A stretch of DNA of 64,000 bases from Kaistia terrae (GTDB lineage Bacteria; Pseudomonadota; Alphaproteobacteria; Rhizobiales; Kaistiaceae). The translations under genes and the position numbers were made by a program. Below, piece after piece: positions 9,052 to 17,752 of this stretch; position 1 is the first letter of the stretch; every line of letters starts with the position of its first letter. The DNA lies in the NCBI RefSeq assembly GCF_026344005.1, contig NZ_JAPKNH010000002.1, positions 558,001 through 622,000 of the forward strand. Reading direction: 5' to 3'. Under the pieces are notes generated by a model. The model had not been told where the DNA came from, searched no databases, and saw only the letters and a list, made by a program, of their open reading frames with translations.

Positions 9052-9939
9052 TCAGTCGAAAAGTCGTCCGGGCTCCGGCCCGGCGATGATGATCTCGACA
9101 TTGGCGGCTTCGAGGGCGCGGGCCAGATGGGCGGGCGGGGCTGCATCCGTCACCATGACGTCGACCCCGGAGAGTTCACACACCCTCGCAAGAGACCGAT
9201 GATCGAACTTGGATGCATCGCACAGGATGACCACCTGGTCGGCACGGGCGATGAAGGCGCGCTTCACCTCGGTGTCCTCGACGGAATAATCGAAGAAGCC
9301 AGCTTCGATCAGGCCCGAAACGCCGATGAAGACGCGGTCGATATTGTAGTTCTGCAATTCGCTGACAGCGCGCGAACCAACCACGGATTGTTCCGGATTG
9401 CGCACCTCGCCGCCCAGCACATAGACGGGGCTCTTCGAGGCGGAGAGCGTCATCGCGGCACGAAGGCTGTTGGTGAAGACGCGGAGATCGTGTCGTTCGA
9501 CGACAGCTTCCGCGAGCGAAAGCGTCGAGGTGCCGACATCAATGGCGATGGTCTCGCCCGGCCCGATCAGGGCCGCCGCACAGGTGGCGATGGCGGTCTT
9601 TTCGCGAGCATTTCTGTGACGTCTGCGCTTGAACGCCGGTTCCTCCAGATCGAATATTTCTCGTGGGCTGGAGGCTGAAGAGACGGCGCCGCCATGCGTG
9701 CGGGCCAGAAGGCCGCGTTCTTCCAGCAGCACCAGATCGCGCCGGATGGTCATTTCGGCGACATGAAGGTTGCCGGCGATCTTGGAGACGGAGACGAAGC
9801 CCTTGTGCTCGATCCACTCGAGGATGAGAGACTGGCGCGCGCCGGCGGGCATGCGTCCAAAACCATGTTCGCCCGAATCCGCGCGATCGCCCAATTCCCT
9901 TGGTCCGAAATCGTGGCCATGCGCTGGGTCTGATTGCAT
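9052..9939 (-). CDS. DeoR/GlpR family transcriptional regulator
   Basis: A 295-residue sugar-responsive repressor. The DeoR helix-turn-helix is clear (RQSLILEWIEHKGFVSVSKI and MTIRRDLVLLEERGLL, then RTHGGAV), followed by the C-terminal sugar-phosphate sensor of the ribose-5-phosphate-isomerase type (KTAIATCAAALIGPGETI, DVGTSTLSLAEAV). About 40 residues before the HTH form an unusual, probably disordered leader. The start at 9939 has an AGGAGC ribosome site. It leads an operon with the FGGY kinase and is divergent from the SDR gene; direct repeats at 9974-10025 are its likely operators. Confidence 0.92.
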   Translation of the reverse strand: MQSDPAHGHDFGPRELGDRADSGEHGFGRMPAGARQSLILEWIEHKGFVSVSKIAGNLHVAEMTIRRDLVLLEERGLLARTHGGAVSSASSPREIFDLEEPAFKRRRHRNAREKTAIATCAAALIGPGETIAIDVGTSTLSLAEAVVERHDLRVFTNSLRAAMTLSASKSPVYVLGGEVRNPEQSVVGSRAVSELQNYNIDRVFIGVSGLIEAGFFDYSVEDTEVKRAFIARADQVVILCDASKFDHRSLARVCELSGVDVMVTDAAPPAHLARALEAANVEIIIAGPEPGRLFD

Positions 9940-9973
9940 CGCAGCTCCTGCTGGACGTTTATTCTGCAACAAG

Positions 9974-10025
9974 TTCGAACATAAGCGAACATTAGCGCGA
10001 AGTGGGGCGTTGTAAAGTGTTCGAA
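9974..10025. promoter_or_regulatory. Candidate DeoR operator region
   Basis: Between deoR and the SDR gene lie two adjacent 10-bp direct repeats, GAACATAAGC (9977-9986) and GAACATTAGC (9987-9996), with a TTCGAA at 9974-9979 and another at 10020-10025. Direct repeats in a divergent promoter are common for DeoR regulators. One site could control both directions. Assignment by position and repetition only. Confidence 0.55.
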
Positions 10026-10069
10026 ACTGCGATTTGTTTGGTCCATCAAACGAGCAGGGAACGCACGAC

Positions 10070-10852
10070 ATGGCCGGTACTTTTGATCTTCAAGGACGCA
10101 AGGCAATCGTTACCGGTGGGTCGAAAGGCATCGGCGCGGCCATCGCGCGGGCGCTCGACAGGGCCGGCGCGACCGTGACCATCGCCGATCTCGACGTGAT
10201 GGCGGCGCAAGCCGTCGTGGCCGAGCTGGAGAATGGCGGTTTCGCTGTCGAGGTCGACGTCACCAAGCGGGATTCGGTCGACCGGGCCATGCAGAAGGCG
10301 ATCGACGGCATGGGCGGCTTCGACCTGCTTTGCGCCAATGCCGGCGTCTCGACGATGCGGCCGGCCGTCGACATCACCGACGAGGAATGGGACTTCAATT
10401 TCGACGTCAACGCGCGCGGCGTCTTCCTTGCCAACCAGATCGCCTGCCGACACTTTCTGGCCAATCGGACCAAGGGCGTGATCGTCAACACCGCCTCGCT
10501 GGCTGCCAAGGTCGGCGCGCCTCTGCTGGCACACTACTCGGCTTCGAAATTCGCCGTGTTCGGCTGGACCCAGGCCCTTGCCCGCGAAATGGCGCCGAAG
10601 AACATCCGCGTTAATTGCGTCTGCCCGGGCTTCGTCAAGACGGCGATGCAGGAGCGCGAGATCATCTGGGAAGCGGAGCTGCGCGGCATGACGCCGGAAG
10701 CGGTGCGCGCCGAATATATCTCGCTGACCCCGCTCGGCCGTATCGAGGAACCGGAAGACGTTGCCGACGTCGTCGTGTTCCTCGCCTCGGACGCGGCCCG
10801 TTTCATGACTGGCCAGGGCATCAACGTCACCGGCGGCGTCCGTATGGACTGA
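10070..10852 (+). CDS. SDR family dehydrogenase, probably polyol/sugar
   Basis: Short-chain dehydrogenase of 260 residues. TGGSKGIGAAIA gives the cofactor loop, ADLD at the end of the second strand favours NAD(H), CANAGVST is the NAG motif, and HYSASKFAV holds the catalytic Tyr and Lys. GRIEEPEDVADVVVFLAS and GQGINVTGGVRMD are the usual SDR C-terminus. The start at 10070 follows GCAGGGA. Divergent from the deoR-kinase operon, it likely oxidises the substrate whose keto product the kinase phosphorylates. A strong terminator follows. Confidence 0.9.
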   Translation: MAGTFDLQGRKAIVTGGSKGIGAAIARALDRAGATVTIADLDVMAAQAVVAELENGGFAVEVDVTKRDSVDRAMQKAIDGMGGFDLLCANAGVSTMRPAVDITDEEWDFNFDVNARGVFLANQIACRHFLANRTKGVIVNTASLAAKVGAPLLAHYSASKFAVFGWTQALAREMAPKNIRVNCVCPGFVKTAMQEREIIWEAELRGMTPEAVRAEYISLTPLGRIEEPEDVADVVVFLASDAARFMTGQGINVTGGVRMD

Positions 10853-10896
10853 GGCGGACCGGAAGGTCGCTTCGGCAGCTTTGACTGAAGGACGTT

Positions 10897-10929
10897 GGGG
10901 GCGGATCGATCAGCGATCCGCCCCCGTTT
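10897..10929 (+). terminator. Rho-independent terminator after SDR gene
   Basis: A perfect 12-bp stem GGGGGCGGATCG / CGATCCGCCCCC with a five-base loop ATCAG, followed by GTTTC. The T run is short but the stem is very stable. It separates the SDR gene from the convergent MFS gene. Confidence 0.8.
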
Positions 10930-10940
10930 CATTAGCGCGC

Positions 10941-12152
10941 CTAGGTGGGGCGTCCAAACAGTTCGGTCAGGTAGAAGAGGAAGGCAGCCAGCGGGAAGGC
11001 GAGGCCTGCCACGAGGATGCCGTTCCAGCCGAAGGTCTCATAAAGCGGGCTGGCGATGGCCGAGCCGACGGCGCCGCCCATGAAGATGGTGGCGACATAG
11101 ATGCCGCTCAGCCGGCTGCGGATCGCCGGCTCCATCATGAACAGCGAACGCTGGCCGAACACCATGTTCGCCTGCACGCAGAAATCGAGCAGGATTGCCG
11201 CCACCACCAGGGCTGCGATCGAGCCGACGGAGACTAGGCCGGACAGGGCGAAGGCGACGAAGACGCCGGCAATGGCGAGACCAGTGCCGATGCGGCCGAA
11301 ACCGCGATCGGCCAGGCGTCCGGCAAAGGGCGCCGAGATCGCGCCTGCGGCGCCGGCCAGCGCGAAGACCGCAATCTGCGTCTGCGACAGATGGAACGGC
11401 TCGCCGGCCAGTTCGAGCGGGGCGCTGGTCCAGAACAGGCTGAAATCGGCGAACAAGGCGAACTGGTAGAAGCCGCGCCGACGCAGCACCGGGGTGTCGC
11501 GGAAAATCGACCAGAGCGAGCCGATCAGCTGCGTATAGGTGTGGCCCGAATGTGGGTGGCGTTGCGGCAGAAAGCGCATCAGCAGGAGCGCCAGTGCCAG
11601 CATGAAGGCGGCGGAGAAGAAGAATACGCCGCGCCAGCCGATCTGGTCGGCCAGCACGCCGGCGAGCGGCCGGGCGAACAGGATGCCGACCATCAGGCCG
11701 CCCATCACATTGCCGACCGTCCGGCCACGGGTCTCGTCGCTCGCCATGTGGGCGGCCATCGGCACCAGCACCTGCGCGATGCTGGAACAGATGCCGATGA
11801 ACAACACCGCGCCCAGGAAGGGCAGCGCGCTGGGAGCGACGGCCGCGAGCAGCAGCGCGAAGGCCGTCACGCCGACGGCGATCAGCACCAGCTTCTTGTT
11901 CTCGATGATGTCGCCGAGCGGCACCATCAGCATCAGGCCGACGCCGTAGCCGATCTGGGTCAGCGTCACGACGAGGCTGGCCATGGCCGGCGGCAGGCCG
12001 ACATCCGGGCCGATCAGGGCGATCAGCGGCTGGGCGTAATAGAGATTGGCGACGATGGCGCCGCAGGCTGCCGCCATCAGGAAAGTCAGCGGCGCGGAAA
12101 TCGTGGCGGGCGCCGGCGCGGGGCCGACGCCGGATGGATCTGGCAGACGCAT
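10941..12152 (-). CDS. MFS transporter, last gene of the oxygenase cassette
   Basis: Major facilitator superfamily permease of 403 residues with about 12 hydrophobic segments. After the second helix comes GDIIENKKLVLIAV, the MFS motif A region, and GRLADRGFGRIGTGLAI marks the matching loop in the second half. It resembles small-molecule or drug exporters of the DHA1 type; direction is not readable. The start at 12152 (MRLPDPSG) avoids a charged upstream extension. It lies 135 bases behind the cytosine-deaminase-like gene, same strand, so it may move the cassette's substrate or product. Confidence 0.85.
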   Translation of the reverse strand: MRLPDPSGVGPAPAPATISAPLTFLMAAACGAIVANLYYAQPLIALIGPDVGLPPAMASLVVTLTQIGYGVGLMLMVPLGDIIENKKLVLIAVGVTAFALLLAAVAPSALPFLGAVLFIGICSSIAQVLVPMAAHMASDETRGRTVGNVMGGLMVGILFARPLAGVLADQIGWRGVFFFSAAFMLALALLLMRFLPQRHPHSGHTYTQLIGSLWSIFRDTPVLRRRGFYQFALFADFSLFWTSAPLELAGEPFHLSQTQIAVFALAGAAGAISAPFAGRLADRGFGRIGTGLAIAGVFVAFALSGLVSVGSIAALVVAAILLDFCVQANMVFGQRSLFMMEPAIRSRLSGIYVATIFMGGAVGSAIASPLYETFGWNGILVAGLAFPLAAFLFYLTELFGRPT

Positions 12153-12287
12153 GAGATGGGCTCTTGTTGTGGTGGCGGGCGCTCGCGCGAAGCAGCGTCG
12201 GCCGATCGACAAGACATGGCAGCTTTCGCCGGCCAATCCAATCATCCGTAGGGATTAACACCGTTCACGATCGCGAGGGGATGTCGG

Positions 12288-13493
12288 TCAGTCCCGCGCC
12301 GCCAGTACGCCCTCGAGCGCCACCAGCCGACCGCGCTTGATCACCGTTCGGCGCGGCGGTACGCCGGCGAGGGCTTCCGGCACCGAGGCGGCGTCCAGCA
12401 GCACGATATCGGCGCGCTTGCCGGGCGCGAGGCCATAATGCGCGACGCCGAGAACGGCGGCAGGAATCTCGGTCACCATGGCAAAGGCGTGGACGAGATC
12501 GGGATCGGCGAGGAATTCCTGCCGGTAGCCGATGATCTGGGCGCGGCGCAGCAGATCGCCATCGCCATAGGGCGACCAGGCATCGCGGATGTTGTCGGAG
12601 CCGGCGAAGACGGTGACGCCGGCAGCCTTCAGGCGCTTGACCGGCGGCATGGCGACGGGACCGGGGCCGTTGGTCATGATGGCGATCTTTGCCTCGGCGA
12701 GCGCCTCCGCCGTGCGGCCGAATTCGAAATCGTCGATCTGGCCGAGCGCGAAGGCGTGGCTGACCGCGACCTTGCCCTGGAGACCGAGTGCGATCGTGCG
12801 GGACGCGATATCCCGCATTTCGGAGGCGCCGAGAGCGCCGGAATCATGCAGGTGAATGTCGACGCCGACGTCGTGCTTCGATGCGACCGCGAAAATGGCG
12901 TCGAGATGGCCGGTGGCGTCCTGGTCGATGCCAGCGGGATCGAGGCCGCCGACAAGATCGGCACCTTCGCTGATCGCCGCGTCAAGCAGGTCGGCGACGC
13001 CGGGATCGATCATGACGCCGCTCTGCGGAAACGCCACGATCTGGATGTCGACCAGATCCCAGTAGCGCTCCTTCAGGCGCAACAGGGAATGCAGGCCCTT
13101 GAGGCCGACTTCCGTATCGATGTCGACGTGGCTCCGGAGGCTGCCGGTGCCGAAGGCGGCGATCTGCTCGATCAGCCTGCCGCCGCGTTCCTCCACCGGC
13201 AGCGCCACAGTGCGGCGCAGTTCTTTCTCGGCCGCGATGCGAAGCGCGACGGTGTCGCCCGGCAGATGCGGAATGAAGGGCAGGCCTAGCAGCGTCTTGT
13301 CTAGATGAATGTGGCCTTCGACAAAGGAGGGCGCGGCGAGTTGGCCGGCGGCGTCGATACGGTCGCAATCAACCGGGGCTTGGCCGGCCGGGACGATGGC
13401 GGCGATGGTCTCGCCGGCGATGACGATATCGACACGGCGAGCGTCGGCCGTGGTCGCGCCGGCGATGACGAGGGTCGGCAGCATGGCAGCCAT
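12288..13493 (-). CDS. Cytosine-deaminase-like amidohydrolase
   Basis: Metal-dependent amidohydrolase of 401 residues. Metal ligands are visible as FVEGHIHLDKTLLG, VDIHLHDSG, VSHAFALGQ and the Asp in FAGSDNIRDAWSPYG, which matches the CodA subgroup with its GxxD...W.P.G segment rather than dihydroorotase. The family acts on cytosine, creatinine-like rings or N-substituted triazines; the substrate here cannot be read. The start overlaps the stop of the questin-oxidase-like gene by one base (TGATG), proving co-translation with it. Two nearby in-frame ATGs (13493 and 13484) are possible; the overlapping one is preferred. Confidence 0.88.
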   Translation of the reverse strand: MAAMLPTLVIAGATTADARRVDIVIAGETIAAIVPAGQAPVDCDRIDAAGQLAAPSFVEGHIHLDKTLLGLPFIPHLPGDTVALRIAAEKELRRTVALPVEERGGRLIEQIAAFGTGSLRSHVDIDTEVGLKGLHSLLRLKERYWDLVDIQIVAFPQSGVMIDPGVADLLDAAISEGADLVGGLDPAGIDQDATGHLDAIFAVASKHDVGVDIHLHDSGALGASEMRDIASRTIALGLQGKVAVSHAFALGQIDDFEFGRTAEALAEAKIAIMTNGPGPVAMPPVKRLKAAGVTVFAGSDNIRDAWSPYGDGDLLRRAQIIGYRQEFLADPDLVHAFAMVTEIPAAVLGVAHYGLAPGKRADIVLLDAASVPEALAGVPPRRTVIKRGRLVALEGVLAARD

Positions 13494-14539
13494 CAGGCGA
13501 TCAATCCCATCCGACGGGCGGCGACGACGCGGTAGAGCCGGTCGCCATAGATGCTTTCCTCCTCGCGGGCGGAGAAGACTAGGCTGATATCGTGCTCGTC
13601 GTCGGAGGCGATGGCCGCTTCGGCGATTTCGGGCCAGCCGGGCGCTGGCAGATGCCGCCACGCGTCGAGCTGCTCCGCGCTGGGCAGGCTCGGAAAGCCG
13701 ATCTTAGGCACCAGCGAGGCGATGATCTGCCAGAAATAGCGCTGCAGCGCCGGGCGGTCTGCCTCGGCGAGATGCGGACCGATCAGGCGGATCCAGTGCG
13801 AACCAGTCAAAGCGTGCAGCGAGGAGAAATCCATCGTTGCGGCGAAGAGAGCCAGCGAGGTCTCGGCCAGCTTGCGGCCGGTATCGGGGCCGATCGCGAG
13901 CCAGTCGACGACGGGTGCAAAGGATTCCTTTTCGCCGGCGGCGCGAATGTTGTGCCAGAGCAAGTCGGTCTCGGGCTCGACCTCGCGCAGGCAGGGCAGG
14001 GTGCAGGCGCGGGCCAGCACTTCGCCTGGATCATCCGTGATCGGCGCAGCGCCGGTGGCGCGCGGCATGGTGAGATAGGTGGCGGACCAATAGCCGAGCG
14101 CCGTGCCGACTTCGCTGGGGTCCATCCGCATCAGGCCATAGGCGGTGCGCATCATGCCGTGCATCGCGCTCGCGCCAATTCCGGGGAGCAGCGTCGGCAG
14201 ATAGGTCTGGATCGCGGCATCGATGCCGATGCGTCGGACCTCGTTCTCGAAGAAGGCGCGATAGTCGTATTCGCGCGTGCGATCTCCAAGCGCATCTGTC
14301 CAGCGCTCGCGCTCGATTGGCGCGACGGGTGGCGGCGTCGGCACTAGCCCGTTGGTTGTGCAATACGTCTCGAAATACTCGGCGAGCCGCTCGCTCGTTG
14401 CGCCGAGCCGGTCGAGGGCTACGAGGATCATCGGCAAGTGGCTGGCCAGCAGAATGGGGAACTCGGCGCTGTACAGCCGGGTTTCGACAAGCAACTCGTC
14501 GAGCGTGTCGGGCCGGGTGCGCGGTGAAAGGGCCATCAT
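13493..14539 (-). CDS. Questin oxidase family (DUF4243) protein
   Basis: A 348-residue protein that matches the questin oxidase/DUF4243 family known from fungal anthraquinone ring opening. The N-terminus has LDELLVETRLYSAEFPILLA followed by SHLPMILVAL, the recognisable family opening, and a His-rich helical body follows (TYLPTLLPGIGASAMHGMMR, ALTGSHWIRLIGPHL). Known members are cofactor-poor Baeyer-Villiger-type oxygenases. It starts with two adjacent ATGs behind CGAGGAAAC, 13 bases after the flavin monooxygenase stop, and overlaps the amidohydrolase. The reaction in this bacterium is unknown. Confidence 0.8.
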   Translation of the reverse strand: MMALSPRTRPDTLDELLVETRLYSAEFPILLASHLPMILVALDRLGATSERLAEYFETYCTTNGLVPTPPPVAPIERERWTDALGDRTREYDYRAFFENEVRRIGIDAAIQTYLPTLLPGIGASAMHGMMRTAYGLMRMDPSEVGTALGYWSATYLTMPRATGAAPITDDPGEVLARACTLPCLREVEPETDLLWHNIRAAGEKESFAPVVDWLAIGPDTGRKLAETSLALFAATMDFSSLHALTGSHWIRLIGPHLAEADRPALQRYFWQIIASLVPKIGFPSLPSAEQLDAWRHLPAPGWPEIAEAAIASDDEHDISLVFSAREEESIYGDRLYRVVAARRMGLIA

Positions 14540-14552
14540 GTTTCCTCGGAAA

Positions 14553-15977
14553 TTATTTTTCTAAGTTCGCAGCGCTGAAGTGAACTTCGTCATAGGCCAT
14601 CAGCTCAGCATAATGCCGGTCCGCGTCGTCGAGGAAGAGGCCTTTTGTCAAAGCCGCAATCATTCTCGGGACGCCATATTTGAGCCCGGTAATGCCGTTG
14701 CAGATCGGGCCGAGGCTCGGCACTGCGCCATTGTTGAAGATATGGATATTGGCGAGATGCGGCGCTCGTCCGGGAACTTTCTCGGTGAACTCGAAGGCGC
14801 CCCCGAGGTAGGGATAGCGGCCGAGATTGGCATCTTCCTCTCCCGTCGGCGCTGCGAAGCGATCGGACCAGAGCGCGATATCGTCGACGAGGCTCGCAAG
14901 CTCTGGCCGGCGGCGAAGGTCGATGTCGTAGCCCGTTCCCAGCAGCAGATGGTCGAAGTCGAACCGGCCGCGCGGTGTGTCGAGGCGGATCCGGCCGTCC
15001 TCGATGCCCAGTCGCTCCGGCGGGCAGCCGAGCTCCAGTCGAAAATTCGGAAAGGCGCGTGCGGCGTTGAACATCTCCGTCGTTGGCGGCGTCTTGAAAT
15101 CGAAGAAGCGGCGCATGAAGCGCCAGCGGCGCAGATCGTCGAGATCGGCGAAATGCCCGAGGAAGCCGGGGAAATTCGTCCAGGCCAATACTTCGGTCTT
15201 GGCAAATTCCGTCGCGCGACCGAACAGGGTGGCCGTTTTGGCGCCGGCCCGCAGCGCCGCCGTTGCCCAGTCGAAAGCGGAAGAGGACGAGCCGAGAATG
15301 CCGACATCGCGGCCGGCCAGCCGCGCCACGTCGATCGTCTCGCCGCTGTGGGTCCAGAATTCGCGCGGCAGGCTTTCCGAGACGATCGCCGGCACCGCAT
15401 GTCCCCCTGCGCCTTCGATGCCCGTGGCCAGCACGATCTTGCGCGCATGGATCCGCTCATGGCCGTTCGGCCCGTCGACCGAGAGCACCAAGCCGTCACG
15501 AGAGGGCTCTATCGCGGTGAGGGTGGTCTCGTTGCGCACGGAGAGATCGGTGACGCGGCGATACCAGCGCAGATATTCCATCCAGTCGGCCCGGCCGATC
15601 TTGCCGACATTGTCCCATGCCTCGGCGCCATGGATCGCCTCATGCCAGGACCTGTAAGTCAGGCTCGGTACGCCGAGATCGGGGCCGGCGAGATGCTTGG
15701 GCGAGCGCAACGTGTCCATGCGCGCGCAGGTCAGCCACGGCCCCTCCTGCCCCTCGGCGCGGGAATCGAGCAGCAGCACGTTGACCACGCCCTGTCGTTT
15801 CAGCCCAAAGCCGATCGAGAGCCCCGACAGGCCGGCGCCGACGATGACGACATCGTGGATCGGCGCTCCTTCCGGGCCGCCGCGGGCCGGGATCCAGGCT
15901 GTCGGCGTTGCTTCGATCCGCGCCAGATCGGCGGCAATCTTCCGTTCCAGTTCGATGAGTTGGGGACAAACGGTCAT
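14553..15977 (-). CDS. Flavin-dependent (FMO/BVMO-like) monooxygenase
   Basis: A 474-residue class-B-like flavoprotein. The FAD Rossmann motif is VVIVGAGLSGLSIGFGL near residue 50; a second nucleotide-binding segment is GRDVGILGSSSSAFDWATAA, and before it lies FWTHSGETIDV, which resembles the FMO/Baeyer-Villiger fingerprint. GTGYDIDL is the usual C-terminal ATG-type motif. First gene of a four-gene minus-strand cassette. The start at 15977 has an AGGAAG ribosome site; further upstream codons do not. Substrate unknown. It could also be an amine N-oxygenase. Confidence 0.85.
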   Translation of the reverse strand: MTVCPQLIELERKIAADLARIEATPTAWIPARGGPEGAPIHDVVIVGAGLSGLSIGFGLKRQGVVNVLLLDSRAEGQEGPWLTCARMDTLRSPKHLAGPDLGVPSLTYRSWHEAIHGAEAWDNVGKIGRADWMEYLRWYRRVTDLSVRNETTLTAIEPSRDGLVLSVDGPNGHERIHARKIVLATGIEGAGGHAVPAIVSESLPREFWTHSGETIDVARLAGRDVGILGSSSSAFDWATAALRAGAKTATLFGRATEFAKTEVLAWTNFPGFLGHFADLDDLRRWRFMRRFFDFKTPPTTEMFNAARAFPNFRLELGCPPERLGIEDGRIRLDTPRGRFDFDHLLLGTGYDIDLRRRPELASLVDDIALWSDRFAAPTGEEDANLGRYPYLGGAFEFTEKVPGRAPHLANIHIFNNGAVPSLGPICNGITGLKYGVPRMIAALTKGLFLDDADRHYAELMAYDEVHFSAANLEK

Positions 15978-16319
15978 GCGGCGCTTCCTCGCTCGGGAGG
16001 CATGTATCGTACCGCACTGATGCGAAACTGCGCGTGATGTAAAAGTAGGCACTCACCGATTATTGCTGTCGCGCGGCGCGCCTCGTGTTTTCGCGGCAAT
16101 ATGCGCGCCCGAATGCTTCAAGCGAACATCGTTGTTGTTTCGGATGGAACATCGCGACTCAAGCTGACTGTAAGTTAGGCAGGCTGCCAATTGATAGAAC
16201 AGCTTGACGAAAGCTGTTCATCTTGGGTTTCTCAGGAATAAAAGGTAGTTCTTGAGCATGGTGTTGTTTGATGTAAGCTGCGCCATCGTCTGTCGTCCGC
16301 ATGAAAGAGAGTCACAGGA
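15978..16319. other. Divergent intergenic region, oxygenase cassette / ABC operon
   Basis: This 342-bp gap separates the minus-strand oxygenase cassette from the plus-strand ABC importer and must hold both promoters. It is less GC-rich than the genes. It contains an inverted repeat at 16197-16219 (annotated separately). No open frame with a ribosome site was found. Confidence 0.7.
16197..16219. promoter_or_regulatory. Inverted repeat upstream of ABC operon
   Basis: Perfect 9-bp arms GAACAGCTT / AAGCTGTTC around GACGA. It lies about 100 bases before the binding-protein start and could be an operator for the sugar importer or a leader hairpin. No T run follows, so it is not a terminator. Confidence 0.45.
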
Positions 16320-17600
16320 ATGAGCACTGCATCGCTGTTGAAGCTCGGGGTTGCCGGGCTCGTCTCCATGGGTGTCGCGGGCTCGGCGCTCGCGGCCGAC
16401 AAGCCTCTGGCCGGCATCACGCTCAACCTCGCTTCCCAGAACGATCAGTTCGCGCCGGTGATCGCGAAGCTGGCGCCGAAGTTCGAAGAGGCGACGGGAG
16501 CAACGGTCAAAGTTGATATTCTCGACTACGGCTCACTGCTGACCAAGACCCAGGCCGACTTCGTCGGTCATACCAAGAGCTATGACCTGGTGACGATGGA
16601 TATCGTCTGGGCCGGGCAATATGCCGACAATAAATACACCGTCGACCTGACCGACTGGATCAAGCGCGACGCTGCCGAGATGAAGCTCGACGATATCTAT
16701 CCGTCGACGATCAAGTATATCGGCCAATATGACGGCAAGCAGGTTGCTTTCCCGTTCGCCGGCTATGCGGCGGTGCTTGCCTATCGCAAGGATCTGCTCG
16801 AGGCGGCTGGACTGAAGGTTCCCGAGACGGCCGAAGAGTTCGTCGAGACAGCGATCAAGCTGACCAATCCAGACAAGAAGCAGTATGGCTTCGTCGCCAA
16901 CGGCCAGAAGGGCCCGGCGGTGGCGCAGGATTGGCTGCAGTACAATTCGCAACTCGGCGGCTCGGTGCTCGATGCGTCCGGTAAGCCGGCGATCAATTCG
17001 GAAGCCAACATCAACAGCCTCAAGATCTACAAGGAGCTGTTCGACAAGGCAGCCCCTCCCGGCGCCGTCGATTATGACTGGGGCGGTCGCGAGGAGAGCT
17101 TCCGGCAGGGGATCGCCGCGATGATGGAAACCTGGTCGGTCGGCGCGCCGGGCTACTACGACCCGTCCATGTCGAAGATCGTTGATCATGTCGCCATCAC
17201 GACGACGCCCGGCGCCAAGGGCATGCCGGTCAAGTATGGCCTCGGCGGCTGGGGCATGGGCATCAACGCCGATATCGATCCGGCTCAGCAGGAAGCCGCC
17301 TGGCAGTTCATCAAGTGGCTGACCAGCCCGGAGATCCAGAAGGAATTCAACATGGAGGGCGCCGGCAGCTATATCCGCAAGTCGACGCTGGCCGATCCGG
17401 ACCTCAACAAGAAATTCCCCTACCTTCCGGTGATCGCGAAATCGTTCGAGAACGCCGACGGCGACTATCGTCCCCGCATTCCGCAGTATCCCGAGATCCA
17501 GGATCTGCTCGGTACGGCCGTGAACGCGGTTCTGGTCGGCGGCGTCGAGCCGAAGGCCGCCCTCGATGAGGTCCAGGAAAAGGCTGCGAAGCTGTTCTGA
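16320..17600 (+). CDS. Sugar ABC transporter substrate-binding protein 1
   Basis: Periplasmic binding protein of the carbohydrate (family 1) group, 426 residues. A cleavable signal peptide is visible (LLKLGVAGLVSMGVAGSALA then AD). The mature part shows ATGATVKVDILDYGSLLTK and YDLVTMDIVWAGQYADN, and AWQFIKWLTSPEIQKEF near the C-terminus, typical of sugar binders. First gene of an importer with two permeases behind it; its ATPase is probably the minus-strand gene at 20030-21196. The neighbouring amino-sugar genes suggest an amino sugar or peptidoglycan-derived ligand, an inference from context. Confidence 0.9.
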   Translation: MSTASLLKLGVAGLVSMGVAGSALAADKPLAGITLNLASQNDQFAPVIAKLAPKFEEATGATVKVDILDYGSLLTKTQADFVGHTKSYDLVTMDIVWAGQYADNKYTVDLTDWIKRDAAEMKLDDIYPSTIKYIGQYDGKQVAFPFAGYAAVLAYRKDLLEAAGLKVPETAEEFVETAIKLTNPDKKQYGFVANGQKGPAVAQDWLQYNSQLGGSVLDASGKPAINSEANINSLKIYKELFDKAAPPGAVDYDWGGREESFRQGIAAMMETWSVGAPGYYDPSMSKIVDHVAITTTPGAKGMPVKYGLGGWGMGINADIDPAQQEAAWQFIKWLTSPEIQKEFNMEGAGSYIRKSTLADPDLNKKFPYLPVIAKSFENADGDYRPRIPQYPEIQDLLGTAVNAVLVGGVEPKAALDEVQEKAAKLF

Positions 17601-17690
17601 TCGGCCTAGTCTCCGGGCGAGGGCCTCGGGCTCTTGCCCGGCTCCTCCCCGTGAGCGGGCGAGGGGACTGGCCGTCGCTTCACTGGCGTA

Positions 17691-17726
17691 CTGCACAAGG
17701 TTGATGCCTTTCTCGACCTTGTGCAG
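17691..17726 (+). repeat. Hairpin between binding protein and permease
   Basis: Perfect 11-bp stem CTGCACAAGGT / ACCTTGTGCAG with a 14-base loop in the 152-bp gap. Such hairpins often stabilise the upstream binding-protein mRNA and lower expression of the permeases. No U tract follows. A GC-rich palindromic repeat resembling those elsewhere in the window lies just upstream at about 17611-17670. Confidence 0.55.
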
Positions 17727-17752
17727 GCGAGGACCTAGGGTGGTGTTCCGCA

